A stretch of DNA of 64,000 bases from Microvirga terricola (GCF_011777495.1 NZ_JAATJS010000001.1:248001-312000), one strand, 5' to 3'; shown: positions 53,714 through 63,030, numbered from the stretch's first letter. Program-made: numbers and translations. The notes: generated by a model from the sequence alone, not told the origin.

Positions 53714-55134
53714 CGCGCCGGCCGCACATTCTGGTTCATGCGAAACAGGTTCTGCGGATCATAGCGCCGCTTGATCTCGGCAAGCCGCTGGTAGTTGCCG
53801 CCATAGGCCGTCTCGACGCGGTCTTCCTCATCTCCCGGCATGAAGTTCACATAGGCCGTCGGCGCAGCATGAGGCCGGCCCGCTTCGAAAATCTTGCGGG
53901 CCCAGCCGATGCAGGTCCGGTCCATGTCCGGCTCGCGCCAGCGCGCATGAACGTTCATCACGAAGTGCGAGCTGCGTTGCGGAAAGGCCGTCGCCTCCAC
54001 CGGAATTCGCTCGGCGACACCGCCGACGTGACCGACGAAGATTTCGCATTCCGGGCCCGGCAATTCACGAACCGCATCGAGCAGAATGGCAATGGTTGCG
54101 TCGGAGAGTTCGGTAAAATCGAGGCTCTTCCAATAATTGCGCGCGCCTGGCGTTAGAAGCGGATCGAAGGCCTGCTGCCAGCCCGCGAAAGGATGCGGGG
54201 CGACGACATCGGCGATGGGCTTGCCAATGGAGCGCAACGGGGCAGTCGCCTCCTCACCCGCAGCAAGGCCGCCGCAGTGACACATGGCGAGGATCACGAC
54301 TTCTTTGCCATGCCACTCTTCTGGAAGGAAAGGCAGCGGCGGCGCACGTCGCATCACCGCCCAGCAGGTGAGTTCATCGGGCGCTGTTTCCAAAGCATCG
54401 CGGTATTGCGCAAGAACCGTCGCCGCGTCCTCGAACGGATGCACGACGAGACCCGACATCACTTGCGGGCCGAGGTCGTGAAGCTTGAACTCGAAACAGG
54501 TCACGACACCAAAGTTTCCGCCGCCGCCGCGCAAGGCCCAGAAGAGATCGGGATTCTCCGTTGCGCTTGCACGCACCATCTCGCCATCCGCCGTCACGAC
54601 ATCGGCCGAGATGAGGTTGTCGATGGTCAGGCCGAACTTGCGCGTGATCCAGCCGAACCCGCCGCCGAGCGTCAAGCCAGCGATCCCCGTTGTAGAGTTG
54701 ATGCCCGTCGGCAGCGCAAGACCGAAGGCCTGCGTTTCCTTATCGACGTCGGCAAGCGACACGCCGGGCTCGACGAAAGCCCGCTTCGCTTGCACATCCA
54801 CGCGCACTGATTTCATGGGCGACAGATCGATCATCAATCCGCCGTTGCAAACAGCATTGCCCGCAATGTTGTGGCCGCCTCCGCGCACCGAGACGAGCAG
54901 TTGGTTGTCGCGCGCAAACCGCACGGCGTTGATGACATCCGCAGCACCGGCGCATTGCACGATCAAGGCGGGCTTGCGATCGATCATGGCGTTCCAGATC
55001 GTGCGCGCTTCGTCATAAGAAGCGTTGCCCGCATCGAGCACTCTGCCACGCAGCTGCGCCGCCAGCGCTGCAATGGCGGCTGCGCTGACCGTCGTCGTTC
55101 CCGATTGCAGATTCGTGAGGCTCATGTCGTTCAT
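53710..55134 (-). CDS. FAD-binding oxidoreductase, berberine-bridge type
   Basis: A 474-residue flavoenzyme: PCMH-type FAD domain with SVRGGGHNIAGNAVC, where the GGGH histidine is the usual covalent FAD site, and a C-terminal BBE signature YGGNYQRLAEIKRRYDP. These enzymes oxidise diverse alcohols, sugars or alkaloid-like molecules with O2. The ATG at 55134 (MNDMSLTN) with GGAGCG upstream is preferred to a longer frame. Stands alone; substrate unknown. The 255 bp upstream hold a GC-rich palindrome (55211-55228). Confidence 0.87.
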   Translation of the reverse strand: MNDMSLTNLQSGTTTVSAAAIAALAAQLRGRVLDAGNASYDEARTIWNAMIDRKPALIVQCAGAADVINAVRFARDNQLLVSVRGGGHNIAGNAVCNGGLMIDLSPMKSVRVDVQAKRAFVEPGVSLADVDKETQAFGLALPTGINSTTGIAGLTLGGGFGWITRKFGLTIDNLISADVVTADGEMVRASATENPDLFWALRGGGGNFGVVTCFEFKLHDLGPQVMSGLVVHPFEDAATVLAQYRDALETAPDELTCWAVMRRAPPLPFLPEEWHGKEVVILAMCHCGGLAAGEEATAPLRSIGKPIADVVAPHPFAGWQQAFDPLLTPGARNYWKSLDFTELSDATIAILLDAVRELPGPECEIFVGHVGGVAERIPVEATAFPQRSSHFVMNVHARWREPDMDRTCIGWARKIFEAGRPHAAPTAYVNFMPGDEEDRVETAYGGNYQRLAEIKRRYDPQNLFRMNQNVRPAR

Positions 55135-55389
55135 GGTTCGCTCCCAAGCCGGTGAATGAACCGTCGCCCCCGCGGCGCGCATTCTGCGCGCGCTCTTAAG
55201 GCGGCGCAAGGCGGCCGCGCGCGGCCGCGCTGAGCTCTTCGGGATAGGGCTTATGCCTCCTCCACCAAAGATTTCACGCGATCCGCCTTGTCCGATATCA
55301 GCCCAAAGCGATACCTCGATTGGGGAGGATTGTGACTATAAGCTCAATGCAGTAGCGCTTGAAAAACGCCAAGGCGGAGGGAGATCATC

Positions 55390-56013
55390 ATGGGTAGGGC
55401 CGTGCTGAGACGACTTGCGCAGGCTCTCACATCCATCTGCACGAGCGCGCTGTTTCTGCTACTTGGATTGCCCGCACAAGCGGCCGATTATCCGCAACTG
55501 CAGCCCATCATCTATCCGCCGACTTTCGCACCGGACTATTTCTTCAACGAAGTGCGCCTCGGAGGATATGCTCATGGGATCGGCGATCCCGAACGCGGCA
55601 CCGCCGACGTCAATGCCGAAATCCTGACCCGCAGAATCGCGACCTTATCCAATCCCGATTACGCCTGGCTGGTGCCGCGCCTGCATGTCGGCGGTACCAT
55701 CAATACCGCCGGTCGCACGAGCTATCTTTATGCGGGTTTCACCTGGACCTTGGAGAATCTGATCTGGCGCGGCGCATTCGCCGAAGTCACCTTCGGGGTC
55801 TCCGTCAACAACGGTCGGACCGGCGACTTCGTACCGCCCGACCACTCCAGGATTGGCTGCCATACGCTCTTTCGCGAGTCCGCTTCGCTCGGTTACCGCT
55901 TCGACGAGCACTGGAGTGTGATGGCAACGATCGAGCATGTCTCGAATGGCGGCCTCTGCCATCAGAACCGCGGGGTCACCGCCGGTGGTTTGCGGATCGG
56001 CTACTCGTTCTGA
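55390..56013 (+). CDS. Acyloxyacyl hydrolase, lipid A 3-O-deacylase (PagL family)
   Basis: A 207-residue outer-membrane protein with a signal peptide (hydrophobic to about 29, AQAAD) and beta-barrel-like alternating strands. The catalytic EHVSN (H183, S185) with an acidic residue downstream region fits PagL, which removes the 3-O-acyl chain of lipid A and so modulates LPS. Ends with an aromatic C-terminus (GYSF), usual for barrel proteins. Strong GGAGGGAG Shine-Dalgarno. Convergent with folD. Confidence 0.86.
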   Translation: MGRAVLRRLAQALTSICTSALFLLLGLPAQAADYPQLQPIIYPPTFAPDYFFNEVRLGGYAHGIGDPERGTADVNAEILTRRIATLSNPDYAWLVPRLHVGGTINTAGRTSYLYAGFTWTLENLIWRGAFAEVTFGVSVNNGRTGDFVPPDHSRIGCHTLFRESASLGYRFDEHWSVMATIEHVSNGGLCHQNRGVTAGGLRIGYSF

Positions 56014-56035
56014 GGCCTCGTCCATGACGCATGTT

Positions 56036-56941
56036 CTATGAGGCGGCGAAATCCACCTGAGGCATTGCCACCCCGCGCCTGTGGCACGCCGCTTCGAGCG
56101 TATTGCGCAACAGGCAAGCAATCGTCATCGGTCCGACGCCGCCGGGCACCGGTGTGATGGCCGATGCAACAGCAGCCGCTTCCGCGTAAGCCACGTCTCC
56201 CACCACCTTGGTCTTGCCCTCCCCCGCATCCGGGTTCAGCACGCGGTTGATGCCGACATCGATCACGATGGCGCCGGGCTTGACCCAATCGCCCCGCACC
56301 ATTTCAGGACGACCCACGGCGGCGACCAGAATATCGGCGCGGCGACACACCTCCGGCAGATCTTTCGTGCGCGAATGCGCCACCGTCACCGTGCAGCTCT
56401 GTCCGACGAGGAGCTGCGCCATAGGCTTGCCGACGATGTTGGAGCGCCCGATGACCACCGCATCGAGCCCGGCGAGATCGCGCCGGATGGATTGGATCAG
56501 TAACAGGCAGCCGAGCGGCGTGCAGGAGATGAAGCCCGGCACGCCGGTCATCAGCTTGCCCGCATTGATGGGGTGAAAACCGTCGACATCCTTCGCCGGA
56601 TCGATGGCCTCGATCACCTTCTGCGCATCGATCTGCTTCGGCAGAGGCAGCTGCACCAGAATGCCGTCGACCGCCGGGTCGGCGTTGAGCTTGGCCACAA
56701 GCGCCAGAAGCTCCGCTTCACTCGTGGTCGCAGGCAGCACATGCTCGAAGGAGCTCATGCCGACTTCCATGGTCTGGCGCGCCTTGTTGCGCACATAGAT
56801 CTGGCTTGCCGGATCTTCACCCACGAGCACGACGGCGAGCCCAGGAACCACGCCCCGGTGCGAGAGACCCGACACAGCCTCGGCAATGCGGGCGCGAAGG
56901 CCGGTGGCATAGGCTTTTCCGTCAATGATCGTGGCGCTCAT
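56036..56941 (-). CDS. folD: Methylene-tetrahydrofolate dehydrogenase / cyclohydrolase
   Basis: A 301-residue bifunctional enzyme of one-carbon metabolism. [14 protein letters not shown] with the catalytic lysine, the [11 protein letters not shown] substrate motif and [13 protein letters not shown] near the C-terminus are diagnostic. The ATG at 56941 overlaps the stop of yggU as ATGA, so it is translationally coupled to it. It interconverts methylene- and formyl-THF with NADP. Confidence 0.97.
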   Translation of the reverse strand: MSATIIDGKAYATGLRARIAEAVSGLSHRGVVPGLAVVLVGEDPASQIYVRNKARQTMEVGMSSFEHVLPATTSEAELLALVAKLNADPAVDGILVQLPLPKQIDAQKVIEAIDPAKDVDGFHPINAGKLMTGVPGFISCTPLGCLLLIQSIRRDLAGLDAVVIGRSNIVGKPMAQLLVGQSCTVTVAHSRTKDLPEVCRRADILVAAVGRPEMVRGDWVKPGAIVIDVGINRVLNPDAGEGKTKVVGDVAYAEAAAVASAITPVPGGVGPMTIACLLRNTLEAACHRRGVAMPQVDFAAS

Positions 56942-57252
56942 CAATCCTGTCCTGTCAAAGCGGCGAGCGCAGCGGCGAGACCGCCCGCATCGCCCGCAAT
57001 CGAAAACGTTTTCAGCCGGGAAGTCGCGCCCGCCTCGATGCGCACCGCCGAGGCCGGAACCTTCAGCGCCTTCGCTAGAAGCCGCCGAACGCCCTCATTG
57101 GCCGCTCCATCCTCCGGGACGGCTCTGACGCGCACCTTCAGCACGCGGGTCCCATCGGAGAGCGCATCGACCCCATCGATGGCATCCCGCCCACCCTTGG
57201 GGGTCACGCGGACGCGGACCTCCAACCCATTGGGGCGGGGACGCCAGGGCAA
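56941..57252 (-). CDS. DUF167 (YggU) family protein
   Basis: A 103-residue protein of the YggU/DUF167 family ([37 protein letters not shown]). Function unknown. No ATG precedes the domain; the best start is a TTG at 57252, with yggT ending 13 bp upstream. The trio yggT-yggU-folD is a conserved arrangement in Hyphomicrobiales. Confidence 0.85.
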   Translation of the reverse strand: MPWRPRPNGLEVRVRVTPKGGRDAIDGVDALSDGTRVLKVRVRAVPEDGAANEGVRRLLAKALKVPASAVRIEAGATSRLKTFSIAGDAGGLAAALAALTGQD

Positions 57253-57265
57253 GGCCGCGCCCGCC

Positions 57266-57556
57266 TCAGAAAGCCACCGGCATGAGGTAGTCGCCGATCA
57301 GCTTTTGGATGAAGATGATGATCAGGATCAGGATGACCGGGGAAATATCGACCCCGCCCAGATTGGGCAGGATGTTCCGGATCGGCCGCAGGGCCGGCTC
57401 GGTCACCGCATCCAGGAAATTCCAGATCGCCCGGACGAAATCGTTGCGGGTATTGACCACATTGAAGGCCACGAGCCAGCTCAGGATCGCAGAGCCAATG
57501 ATCAGGTAGACGTAGAGATTGAGAGCCAGCAGAATGACTTCGAGCAGAGCGCGCAT
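57266..57556 (-). CDS. YggT family membrane protein
   Basis: A 96-residue protein with two transmembrane helices ([20 protein letters not shown] and [15 protein letters not shown]) and the conserved [10 protein letters not shown] / [12 protein letters not shown] loop. YggT proteins are linked to osmotic tolerance and to cell-envelope shape in other bacteria; the exact role is unresolved. First gene of the yggT-yggU-folD unit. Confidence 0.9.
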   Translation of the reverse strand: MRALLEVILLALNLYVYLIIGSAILSWLVAFNVVNTRNDFVRAIWNFLDAVTEPALRPIRNILPNLGGVDISPVILILIIIFIQKLIGDYLMPVAF

Positions 57557-57676
57557 GGGAAACTCGTCAGGACCGGGCGCTGCTCATGTAGCGTCCCTTG
57601 CGGGCGGGAACAACCCAGGAATAAGCCGAAGGCGGCCCTCCCCCGCAAAAGATGAAGGCCCGCCCCACGACGCCAA

Positions 57677-57705
57677 TTGACAGACTAAAGCCCTCGGGCC
57701 TAAAA
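57677..57705 (+). promoter_or_regulatory. Promoter of the tRNA-Ala gene
   Basis: A perfect TTGACA -35 (57677-57682), a 17-bp spacer and CTAAAA (57700-57705) lie 29 bp before the tRNA start. This is one of the best promoter matches in the window. Confidence 0.75.
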
Positions 57706-57734
57706 CGCCGCCGCTTGGTCTTTGAAAAGCGACC

Positions 57735-57811
<77 letters not shown>

Positions 57812-57850
57812 GCAGACTTATATTCCTATATCAAGGTAGAGAATACGTGA

Positions 57851-57883
57851 ATTTAGCGCAACTTCTAAAGAGTTACGCTAAAT
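57851..57883. repeat. Long inverted repeat behind the tRNA gene
   Basis: ATTTAGCG-c-AACT, a 7-nt centre, then AGTT-a-CGCTAAAT: 12 paired positions per arm with one unpaired base in each. It lies 41 bp after the tRNA end. No T-run on either strand, so it is more like a protein-binding site (integrase/excisionase arm or operator) than a terminator. Confidence 0.6.
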
Positions 57884-58089
57884 ATTAGGTATATAGAGAC
57901 GCTATTTTTCATCAACAACATACTAATTCATTGTCTGCAAACGCCCAAGTCTCAGGTGCGTTTCATTCAGTTTCCAAGTAACTCGCCAATCGGATGCAGA
58001 GACAGGTTCGTTTGCGATAAAAGCTTGTTTTCTAAGAATTACTCTTTCCACCGCGGGTTGGGGTGACACTTAAAGACAGAGTTCGTGAC

Positions 58090-58104
58090 TTCGAATCCCC
58101 TCAG
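58090..58104 (+). repeat. Candidate attachment core, second copy
   Basis: An exact copy of the 15 bases at 57788-57802, followed by ATTCCAC where the tRNA has CTCCACC, so the similarity continues with small changes. It is 302 bp from the first copy and in the same direction. It could be a diverged att site left from stepwise integrations or a fragment from another tRNA gene. Confidence 0.55.
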
Positions 58105-58288
58105 ATTCCACTTTACAATTACAATCTGCGCCCGATCTCCCACGCGTCGGTCGTAAACTGCCATCGGAAGGCACCTGTCATGCTGGGAGGTCCTTCGTGG
58201 CAAGGCCGTACGTACTTCCCGCACGAGGATCGGTTTGCAAATGATGCAAATATTGTGGTCGGCATTCCGCGCCGCGCGCAGATGCTTA

Positions 58289-59278
58289 CTAGGCGGCGGC
58301 CTTTAACGAGATATCACCGGCGGTGAGGTTTTCGATAATGGTCTTCATCACCGGCGGGCAGACCCCGTTACCCAGAATCCTTAGCTGGTCCCTACGGCTC
58401 CCATGGTTGAGCTGGAACGAGCGATTCGTCTCCGGATCCCGCTTGAAACCCATGGCTCGCATGAGCTCCGGTACCTGGAGCATCCGGAGTGTGGGCTTAC
58501 CGTCGACCCAGCGCACTAGGCCAAAGCGGTCCAGGGTTGTGAGCGTCCTGAGCGGCCGGTTAAGGGGCTGCCACCCTCCACCCTTGTCGGTCGAATAGTA
58601 GACGATGAGGAAGTCCGTCCCCTTGCCCAGGGCCTCGATGCCGCGGTTGATGCGCGCCACTGTCGCCTCAGCGCGCCGTTCGGTGAACGCCGGCCCGGCG
58701 TGCCACCGCAGGGGGCCATCGAGGATGCTGGCCGCTGTCTTCAGCTTCACTTTCGGAGGGATGACCTTCCCAGGTTGGCGCTTCCGGTCGCCCATGATGA
58801 AAAGGCGCCGTCGGTTTTGTGGCACCCCGAAATCGGCGGCGTCCAGGGACTGGATCTGCAAATGGTAACCTTCGCTCCGGAGCGCCTGGATCAGGTCGTC
58901 ATAGCCCTGCCAGTTGCGCATGCCCGTGACATTCTCAAGGACGATCCACCTCGGTCTCATCCCACGGATGAACGGCATCATGTACCACCCTGAACGTCGG
59001 CTCTCCTCGCAGCGCGGCGCAGCTCCACGCGCAACGGAGTGGTGCGTGCATTCGGGAGATCCGATCAGGATGTCGATCTTCTTCATCCTCCCAAAAATCT
59101 CGGGCCCGGTGTCGATTGTCAGGCGCGTGTTGACCACCTTGGCTTCTGGAAAGTTGTCCGCGTACACACGCGTGGCGATGTCCCAGGCGTCGACAGCACC
59201 GACCATGGTGACACCCGCCAGATGAGCCCCCCAGCTGCTGCCCCCTCCACCCGAGAACAGATCAACGCCCCGCAACAT
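58289..59278 (-). CDS. C5-cytosine DNA methyltransferase
   Basis: A 329-residue enzyme with motif I VDLFSGGGG at the N-terminus, the catalytic cysteine in SPECTHHS (in place of the classical PCQ), motif VI VLENVTG, motif VIII-like QNRRRLFIMG, and the C-terminal GNGVCPPV. The target-recognition region lies about 190-250. It methylates cytosine at C5 in a sequence not predictable here. The ATG at 59278 starts just before motif I. It follows vsr (112 bp) on the same strand; the pair would mutually limit deamination damage. Confidence 0.92.
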   Translation of the reverse strand: MLRGVDLFSGGGGSSWGAHLAGVTMVGAVDAWDIATRVYADNFPEAKVVNTRLTIDTGPEIFGRMKKIDILIGSPECTHHSVARGAAPRCEESRRSGWYMMPFIRGMRPRWIVLENVTGMRNWQGYDDLIQALRSEGYHLQIQSLDAADFGVPQNRRRLFIMGDRKRQPGKVIPPKVKLKTAASILDGPLRWHAGPAFTERRAEATVARINRGIEALGKGTDFLIVYYSTDKGGGWQPLNRPLRTLTTLDRFGLVRWVDGKPTLRMLQVPELMRAMGFKRDPETNRSFQLNHGSRRDQLRILGNGVCPPVMKTIIENLTAGDISLKAAA

Positions 59279-59390
59279 TGTGCCCCCGCATGAATCAGAG
59301 CGGGCACGCGGAGCTTGGCCCCGGTGCCCCACTGCATTGTTCGGCGTAAAGCTACCTGGCTTTATCGGGTCCCACTAGGCCTGTCGTCGC

Positions 59391-59855
59391 TTAATCCACT
59401 GGTGCCGTCGCCGTCTGTGTCAGCAGGCGGTCAATCCTTCGAAGGCAGCGCTTAGGCGATGCTGCGACCTGATGCTCCCAGAGGCGCAGAACGCGCCAGC
59501 CGGCCTGCCGAAGAAGCCGGTGATTTCTCCGGTCGCGCCACCGGTTGCCCTCGATTTTTGCCTCCCACTTCTCGCTCAGCTTGAGGCGCCACTCGTCAAA
59601 ACGGTAGCCGTGCCAAAAATCCCCATCAACGAACACCGCCACGCGCGCCTCCCTGAAGACGAAGTCCGGCCGCCCGGGCAGGTCCCGCGCGTGTGTCTCG
59701 AAGGAGTAGCCCATCGCCGCGAGCGCCTCCTCGATCAGGCGCTCGGGCTTGGTGCCTTTCCCGCGGATACGCGACATCACTGCGCTGCGCTTCTCGGGAC
59801 TCATGATGTCGCCGCGATGCAGGCGCTTGGGCCGCGAATTTTCGATGTTGTCCAT
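59391..59855 (-). CDS. vsr: Very-short-patch mismatch endonuclease (Vsr)
   Basis: A 154-residue nuclease of the Vsr family: MSPEKRSAVMSRIRGKGTKP, then LPGRPDFVF with the catalytic Asp, VFVDGDFWHGY with the conserved FWH, and GWRVLRLWEHQV. It nicks next to T:G mismatches produced by deamination of 5-methylcytosine, fitting the adjacent methyltransferase. The zinc-site cysteines of E. coli Vsr are missing (DGDFWH replaces HGCFWH), so this is a zinc-less subfamily. Divergent from the nuclease-ATPase pair across 62 bp. Confidence 0.93.
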   Translation of the reverse strand: MDNIENSRPKRLHRGDIMSPEKRSAVMSRIRGKGTKPERLIEEALAAMGYSFETHARDLPGRPDFVFREARVAVFVDGDFWHGYRFDEWRLKLSEKWEAKIEGNRWRDRRNHRLLRQAGWRVLRLWEHQVAASPKRCLRRIDRLLTQTATAPVD

Positions 59856-59917
59856 GACGCGAATCCAGGAGATGCTGCAGTGTTAGGGCACTAGGATAAC
59901 CCCCGGGGGCAACATCT
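59856..59917. promoter_or_regulatory. Divergent control region of the defence island
   Basis: Only 62 bp separate the vsr and nurA-like starts, so both promoters must be here. It holds the perfect palindrome CCCCCGGGGG (59900-59909) next to the near-dyad GTTATCCTAGTGCCCTAAC (minus strand). No clear -35/-10 pair could be fixed. Confidence 0.4.
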
Positions 59918-61219
59918 GTGGCGTTTGAGGATACCCTCCCCGAAGAGGAGGTGCAGCATCGCATCGAGACGCGCGTCTCACTCGGGCACTTCATGGCGAA
60001 TATCCTACGCGCCGCGGGGGCCGAGAAGGCTGACGTGCAGCAGTCCTTTGCGAAACACCTCTGCGATACCGCGAAGCTCCTCGACGGCTTTCTCCGGAGC
60101 GACGGTCGGATCGCGAGGATGGATTACCTACCTGGCAAGTACTGGCCTGCCCAGAGAGGCAGGCGGTTCGCATTCATCGACGGAGGCGTAGCCAATGTCG
60201 CATTGCCGGGCGCGGCCCCGTTAGCCATCAGGGTCGGAGCCTATTTGGTCCGCCCAGGGCGCGAGGGCGCTGACCGTGAGGACTTCGCGGTGCAGATGCA
60301 CTTCGTGGACGATCTCTACGACCCTGCCCAAGACGTTTACGACAACGATTTTGAGGACATAGCCAAGCTCCGTGACGCCGCCCGGATCATTGCCGAGGCG
60401 GGAGCATGCCGCAGCCTCTTCGAGGAAGCCGGCGACATCGATGCCCTGCTGATCCAGGGGCCGCTGATCAATCCCGTGTCTCCATATGGCACCCCGGGTT
60501 TTCCGGCCTATACGGCTTCGGCATCCGAGAAACTCTGCCGGCAAGCCGGTCTGTCTGACCGTGACCGCCACTTTATCCCCCTCTATCTTCGGATTCTCCG
60601 GGATCTCAGAGACCGGGGGAGCATCGTTGCCGGCGTCGTCGAGCGTGATGGTGGGGGACGTCGCTTCATCAAGAACGTTCTCGACCAGATGGTAGAGCGT
60701 GGGAAGCTCGACAACGCGCGGCGAACCAGAGCGGAGAACTTCCTCAAGAAGTACAGCCTATCTGATACTCAGCTGCTGGATCTCATCCTCCGCGAGGGCG
60801 AGTACGTGCTCCCTCTCGCAATCAACCGGCAGGGCGGGCCCGACGAACAAAACAAGTGGCCGAAGAAGTGGGAGAACGAGATCGGGCAGTTTCCGTTAGC
60901 GCTCACCACGTTCCTTAAGCCATCCGAGAACGTCCAACCGCTCAGGGTGGAGACCTTCGAAGGCACTGCCTCTGACGATCTGCTATCGCTCGTCCTCCAC
61001 ACCAGTCGTCTGCTGCCTCGCTACGGCTTCCCCGTCGGCCTGGACGTCGTCGATAGGTTCGCCAAGGTGCCGGACTGGATGGGACGTCAGATCGCTACCG
61101 GGCACAAGGTGAACTTGCTGCGGAAGGCCTTCGCCACGGACAACGAGAAGGTCAGGGACTTCTCGATCCGAATGCTGTCCGCCTCTGGGCGCGACTGGCT
61201 CTATCGACCCAAGATCTGA
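59918..61219 (+). CDS. NurA-like nuclease domain protein
   Basis: A 433-residue protein that I assign to the NurA family from FAFIDGGVANVALPG (metal-binding D88 at the start of the RNase H-like core), the LAIRVGAYLVRPG strand that follows, and the C-terminal YGFPVGLDVVDRFAKV block that resembles the conserved NurA ending. The HerA-type ATPase gene follows after 14 bp, the classical NurA partner, where the two resect DNA ends. Translation starts at a GTG with GGGGG about 8 nt upstream. The remainder of the protein is not recognised; this is a fairly divergent member. Confidence 0.75.
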   Translation: MAFEDTLPEEEVQHRIETRVSLGHFMANILRAAGAEKADVQQSFAKHLCDTAKLLDGFLRSDGRIARMDYLPGKYWPAQRGRRFAFIDGGVANVALPGAAPLAIRVGAYLVRPGREGADREDFAVQMHFVDDLYDPAQDVYDNDFEDIAKLRDAARIIAEAGACRSLFEEAGDIDALLIQGPLINPVSPYGTPGFPAYTASASEKLCRQAGLSDRDRHFIPLYLRILRDLRDRGSIVAGVVERDGGGRRFIKNVLDQMVERGKLDNARRTRAENFLKKYSLSDTQLLDLILREGEYVLPLAINRQGGPDEQNKWPKKWENEIGQFPLALTTFLKPSENVQPLRVETFEGTASDDLLSLVLHTSRLLPRYGFPVGLDVVDRFAKVPDWMGRQIATGHKVNLLRKAFATDNEKVRDFSIRMLSASGRDWLYRPKI

Positions 61220-61233
61220 GGATTGCACCAACC

Positions 61234-63030
61234 ATGACCGACTGGATCAAGAGCAACGAACGTCGGATCGGAACAGTCGTCGGCGATGCCTCGACCGATA
61301 CCTACACCTTCATCCTGAAGAGCTTCAGTGCAAAGCTGGGCGATATCGTCGCGACCCCGACGGATGTGCCCGGGCACGCGGGCACCTACGGCGCGATCAT
61401 CTGGGGTCGCGTAGTCGGCATTAACCGCGTCAACCCTTTCTTCCCGGCTGAGGCCGCACAGGAACTTTCGGAACAGGACATCAACCTGCTCGATACCGTG
61501 CTCTCCACGACACGTGACTATCTGCAGGCGGAGGTCCTTATCCTGGGCGCGACCAAGAATATGGACGTTACCAACCTGCGCTTGTCGCCCGTGACCTACC
61601 CCGTGAAACCCTCTGCGGGCGTTTTCAGCCCGCCGGCGGAGGCGATCCGTGTTCTTCTCACCGGCGGCGATAATAACCAGGTCAAGCTCCGCCTCGGTAC
61701 GTTGATCGGGCGCAAGGATGTTGATGTCTCGCTTCAGGCGAATAAGATCGTCTCGCGCCACTTGGCGATCCTTGCGATGACAGGCGGCGGCAAGACCGTG
61801 GCAGCCCGGCGCGTTCTACGGGAACTCACCGCCATCAACTATCCCATCGTGATCCTCGATCCGCACGGGGATTATCTCGCGTTCTTCGAGAAGCGGAGGG
61901 AGCTCGGCGGTGTCGACGTCAAACTCTTTTACCCGGCGATCCGCGTCTACGGCTCCGATTCTGGCGTCATCGAGGAACTTATCGCCAAGATGGGGCATCG
62001 CCTTACCGACCCGCAGAAGGACTTCTTCCAAACCGTTGTCGCCCAGACCAATCTTGAGCCGGGAATGACCGCCGAGCGCTACATCGCCGAGCTCATCACG
62101 ACCTGTGGCAGACTCCGGGATGGCGGCGGGAACGGGGGCGACCGGCTCAACGCCCTGACGGTAAACGCGGTCCGGCGCTCTCTGGACTTCGTCCGCCGCG
62201 CCCTCAATTCAATGCAGACCAACAACGAGCGCCTGATGGCGCAGCTCAAGCCAAAAGGTTACGCCTTTACCGAGCTGCCGGATCCGCAGACGTCTCCGGA
62301 CGAGATCGTCCGCCCAGGGCGGATTTCGATCATCTATCTCGCCGGCTTCGATCACCTCACGCAGTCGGCCATTGCTTCGATTGTGATTGAGCACCTGTTC
62401 GCTCACCGGGCAAAGCTGACCGACCGAATTGCCCCTTTCCTCACGGTCATCGAGGAGGCACACAACTTCGTGCCCGGCCGCCGCGAGGGAACCGAGGACA
62501 CGCCTTCGTTAGCGACCGTACGAAAAGTGATCACCGAGGGCCGCAAGTTCGGCACGGGCCTCATGCTTATCTCGCAAAGACCCGCCCGCCTTGACGAGAC
62601 GATACTGTCCCAGTGCAACAGCTTTCTGGTACTGCGCCTCGTCAACCCAAAGGACAAGAACTTCGTCCGATCCGTCATGGAGAACCTGTCCGAGAGCGAC
62701 GCCAACATCCTGCAGACCTTTGGGCCTGGCCAGGGTATAGTTTCCGGTCAGGCCGTCAGATTCCCCCTCCTGGTCGATATCGATTTCGACGAAGATCTTG
62801 TCAGCGAGGCCATCGGGGATGAGGATTTTGTGAAGAAAGCCAAGGATTGGTCGCCGGATCCAGTCCGGGAAGAGATCGCAAGCATCGTCGACGAGGTCAT
62901 TCCGCCTGAGCCACCCGCCTCTCCAGCCACCAAAAGGGCTGGCAAGCGGGCTCCGCTTCCCGACGTCACGTTCAACGCTGGTACCCGAGGAGGCAAGCCT
63001 AACGGAGCTGGTAAACGCCCGCGCGCATAG
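61234..63030 (+). CDS. HerA-type ATPase/translocase
   Basis: A 598-residue ATPase: an N-terminal HAS-barrel-like beta domain (about 1-150), Walker A AMTGGGKTV (181-189), the IVILDPHGDY segment typical of HerA, Walker B LTVIEEAHNF (403-412) and the arginine-finger region SQRPARLDETILSQC. The family forms hexamers that pump DNA and drive a nuclease partner (NurA, SIR2, DUF4297 and others). The tail after 570 is basic (KRAGKRAPL). It is in one unit with the NurA-like gene, and its 3' end overlaps the convergent AIPR gene by 32 bp. Confidence 0.92.
   Translation: MTDWIKSNERRIGTVVGDASTDTYTFILKSFSAKLGDIVATPTDVPGHAGTYGAIIWGRVVGINRVNPFFPAEAAQELSEQDINLLDTVLSTTRDYLQAEVLILGATKNMDVTNLRLSPVTYPVKPSAGVFSPPAEAIRVLLTGGDNNQVKLRLGTLIGRKDVDVSLQANKIVSRHLAILAMTGGGKTVAARRVLRELTAINYPIVILDPHGDYLAFFEKRRELGGVDVKLFYPAIRVYGSDSGVIEELIAKMGHRLTDPQKDFFQTVVAQTNLEPGMTAERYIAELITTCGRLRDGGGNGGDRLNALTVNAVRRSLDFVRRALNSMQTNNERLMAQLKPKGYAFTELPDPQTSPDEIVRPGRISIIYLAGFDHLTQSAIASIVIEHLFAHRAKLTDRIAPFLTVIEEAHNFVPGRREGTEDTPSLATVRKVITEGRKFGTGLMLISQRPARLDETILSQCNSFLVLRLVNPKDKNFVRSVMENLSESDANILQTFGPGQGIVSGQAVRFPLLVDIDFDEDLVSEAIGDEDFVKKAKDWSPDPVREEIASIVDEVIPPEPPASPATKRAGKRAPLPDVTFNAGTRGGKPNGAGKRPRA

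Noticed and set aside
58063..58326. An 87-codon frame in the junction after the tRNA gene
   Set aside because: It includes the att-like repeat, overlaps the methyltransferase end and shows no coding bias or recognisable motif.
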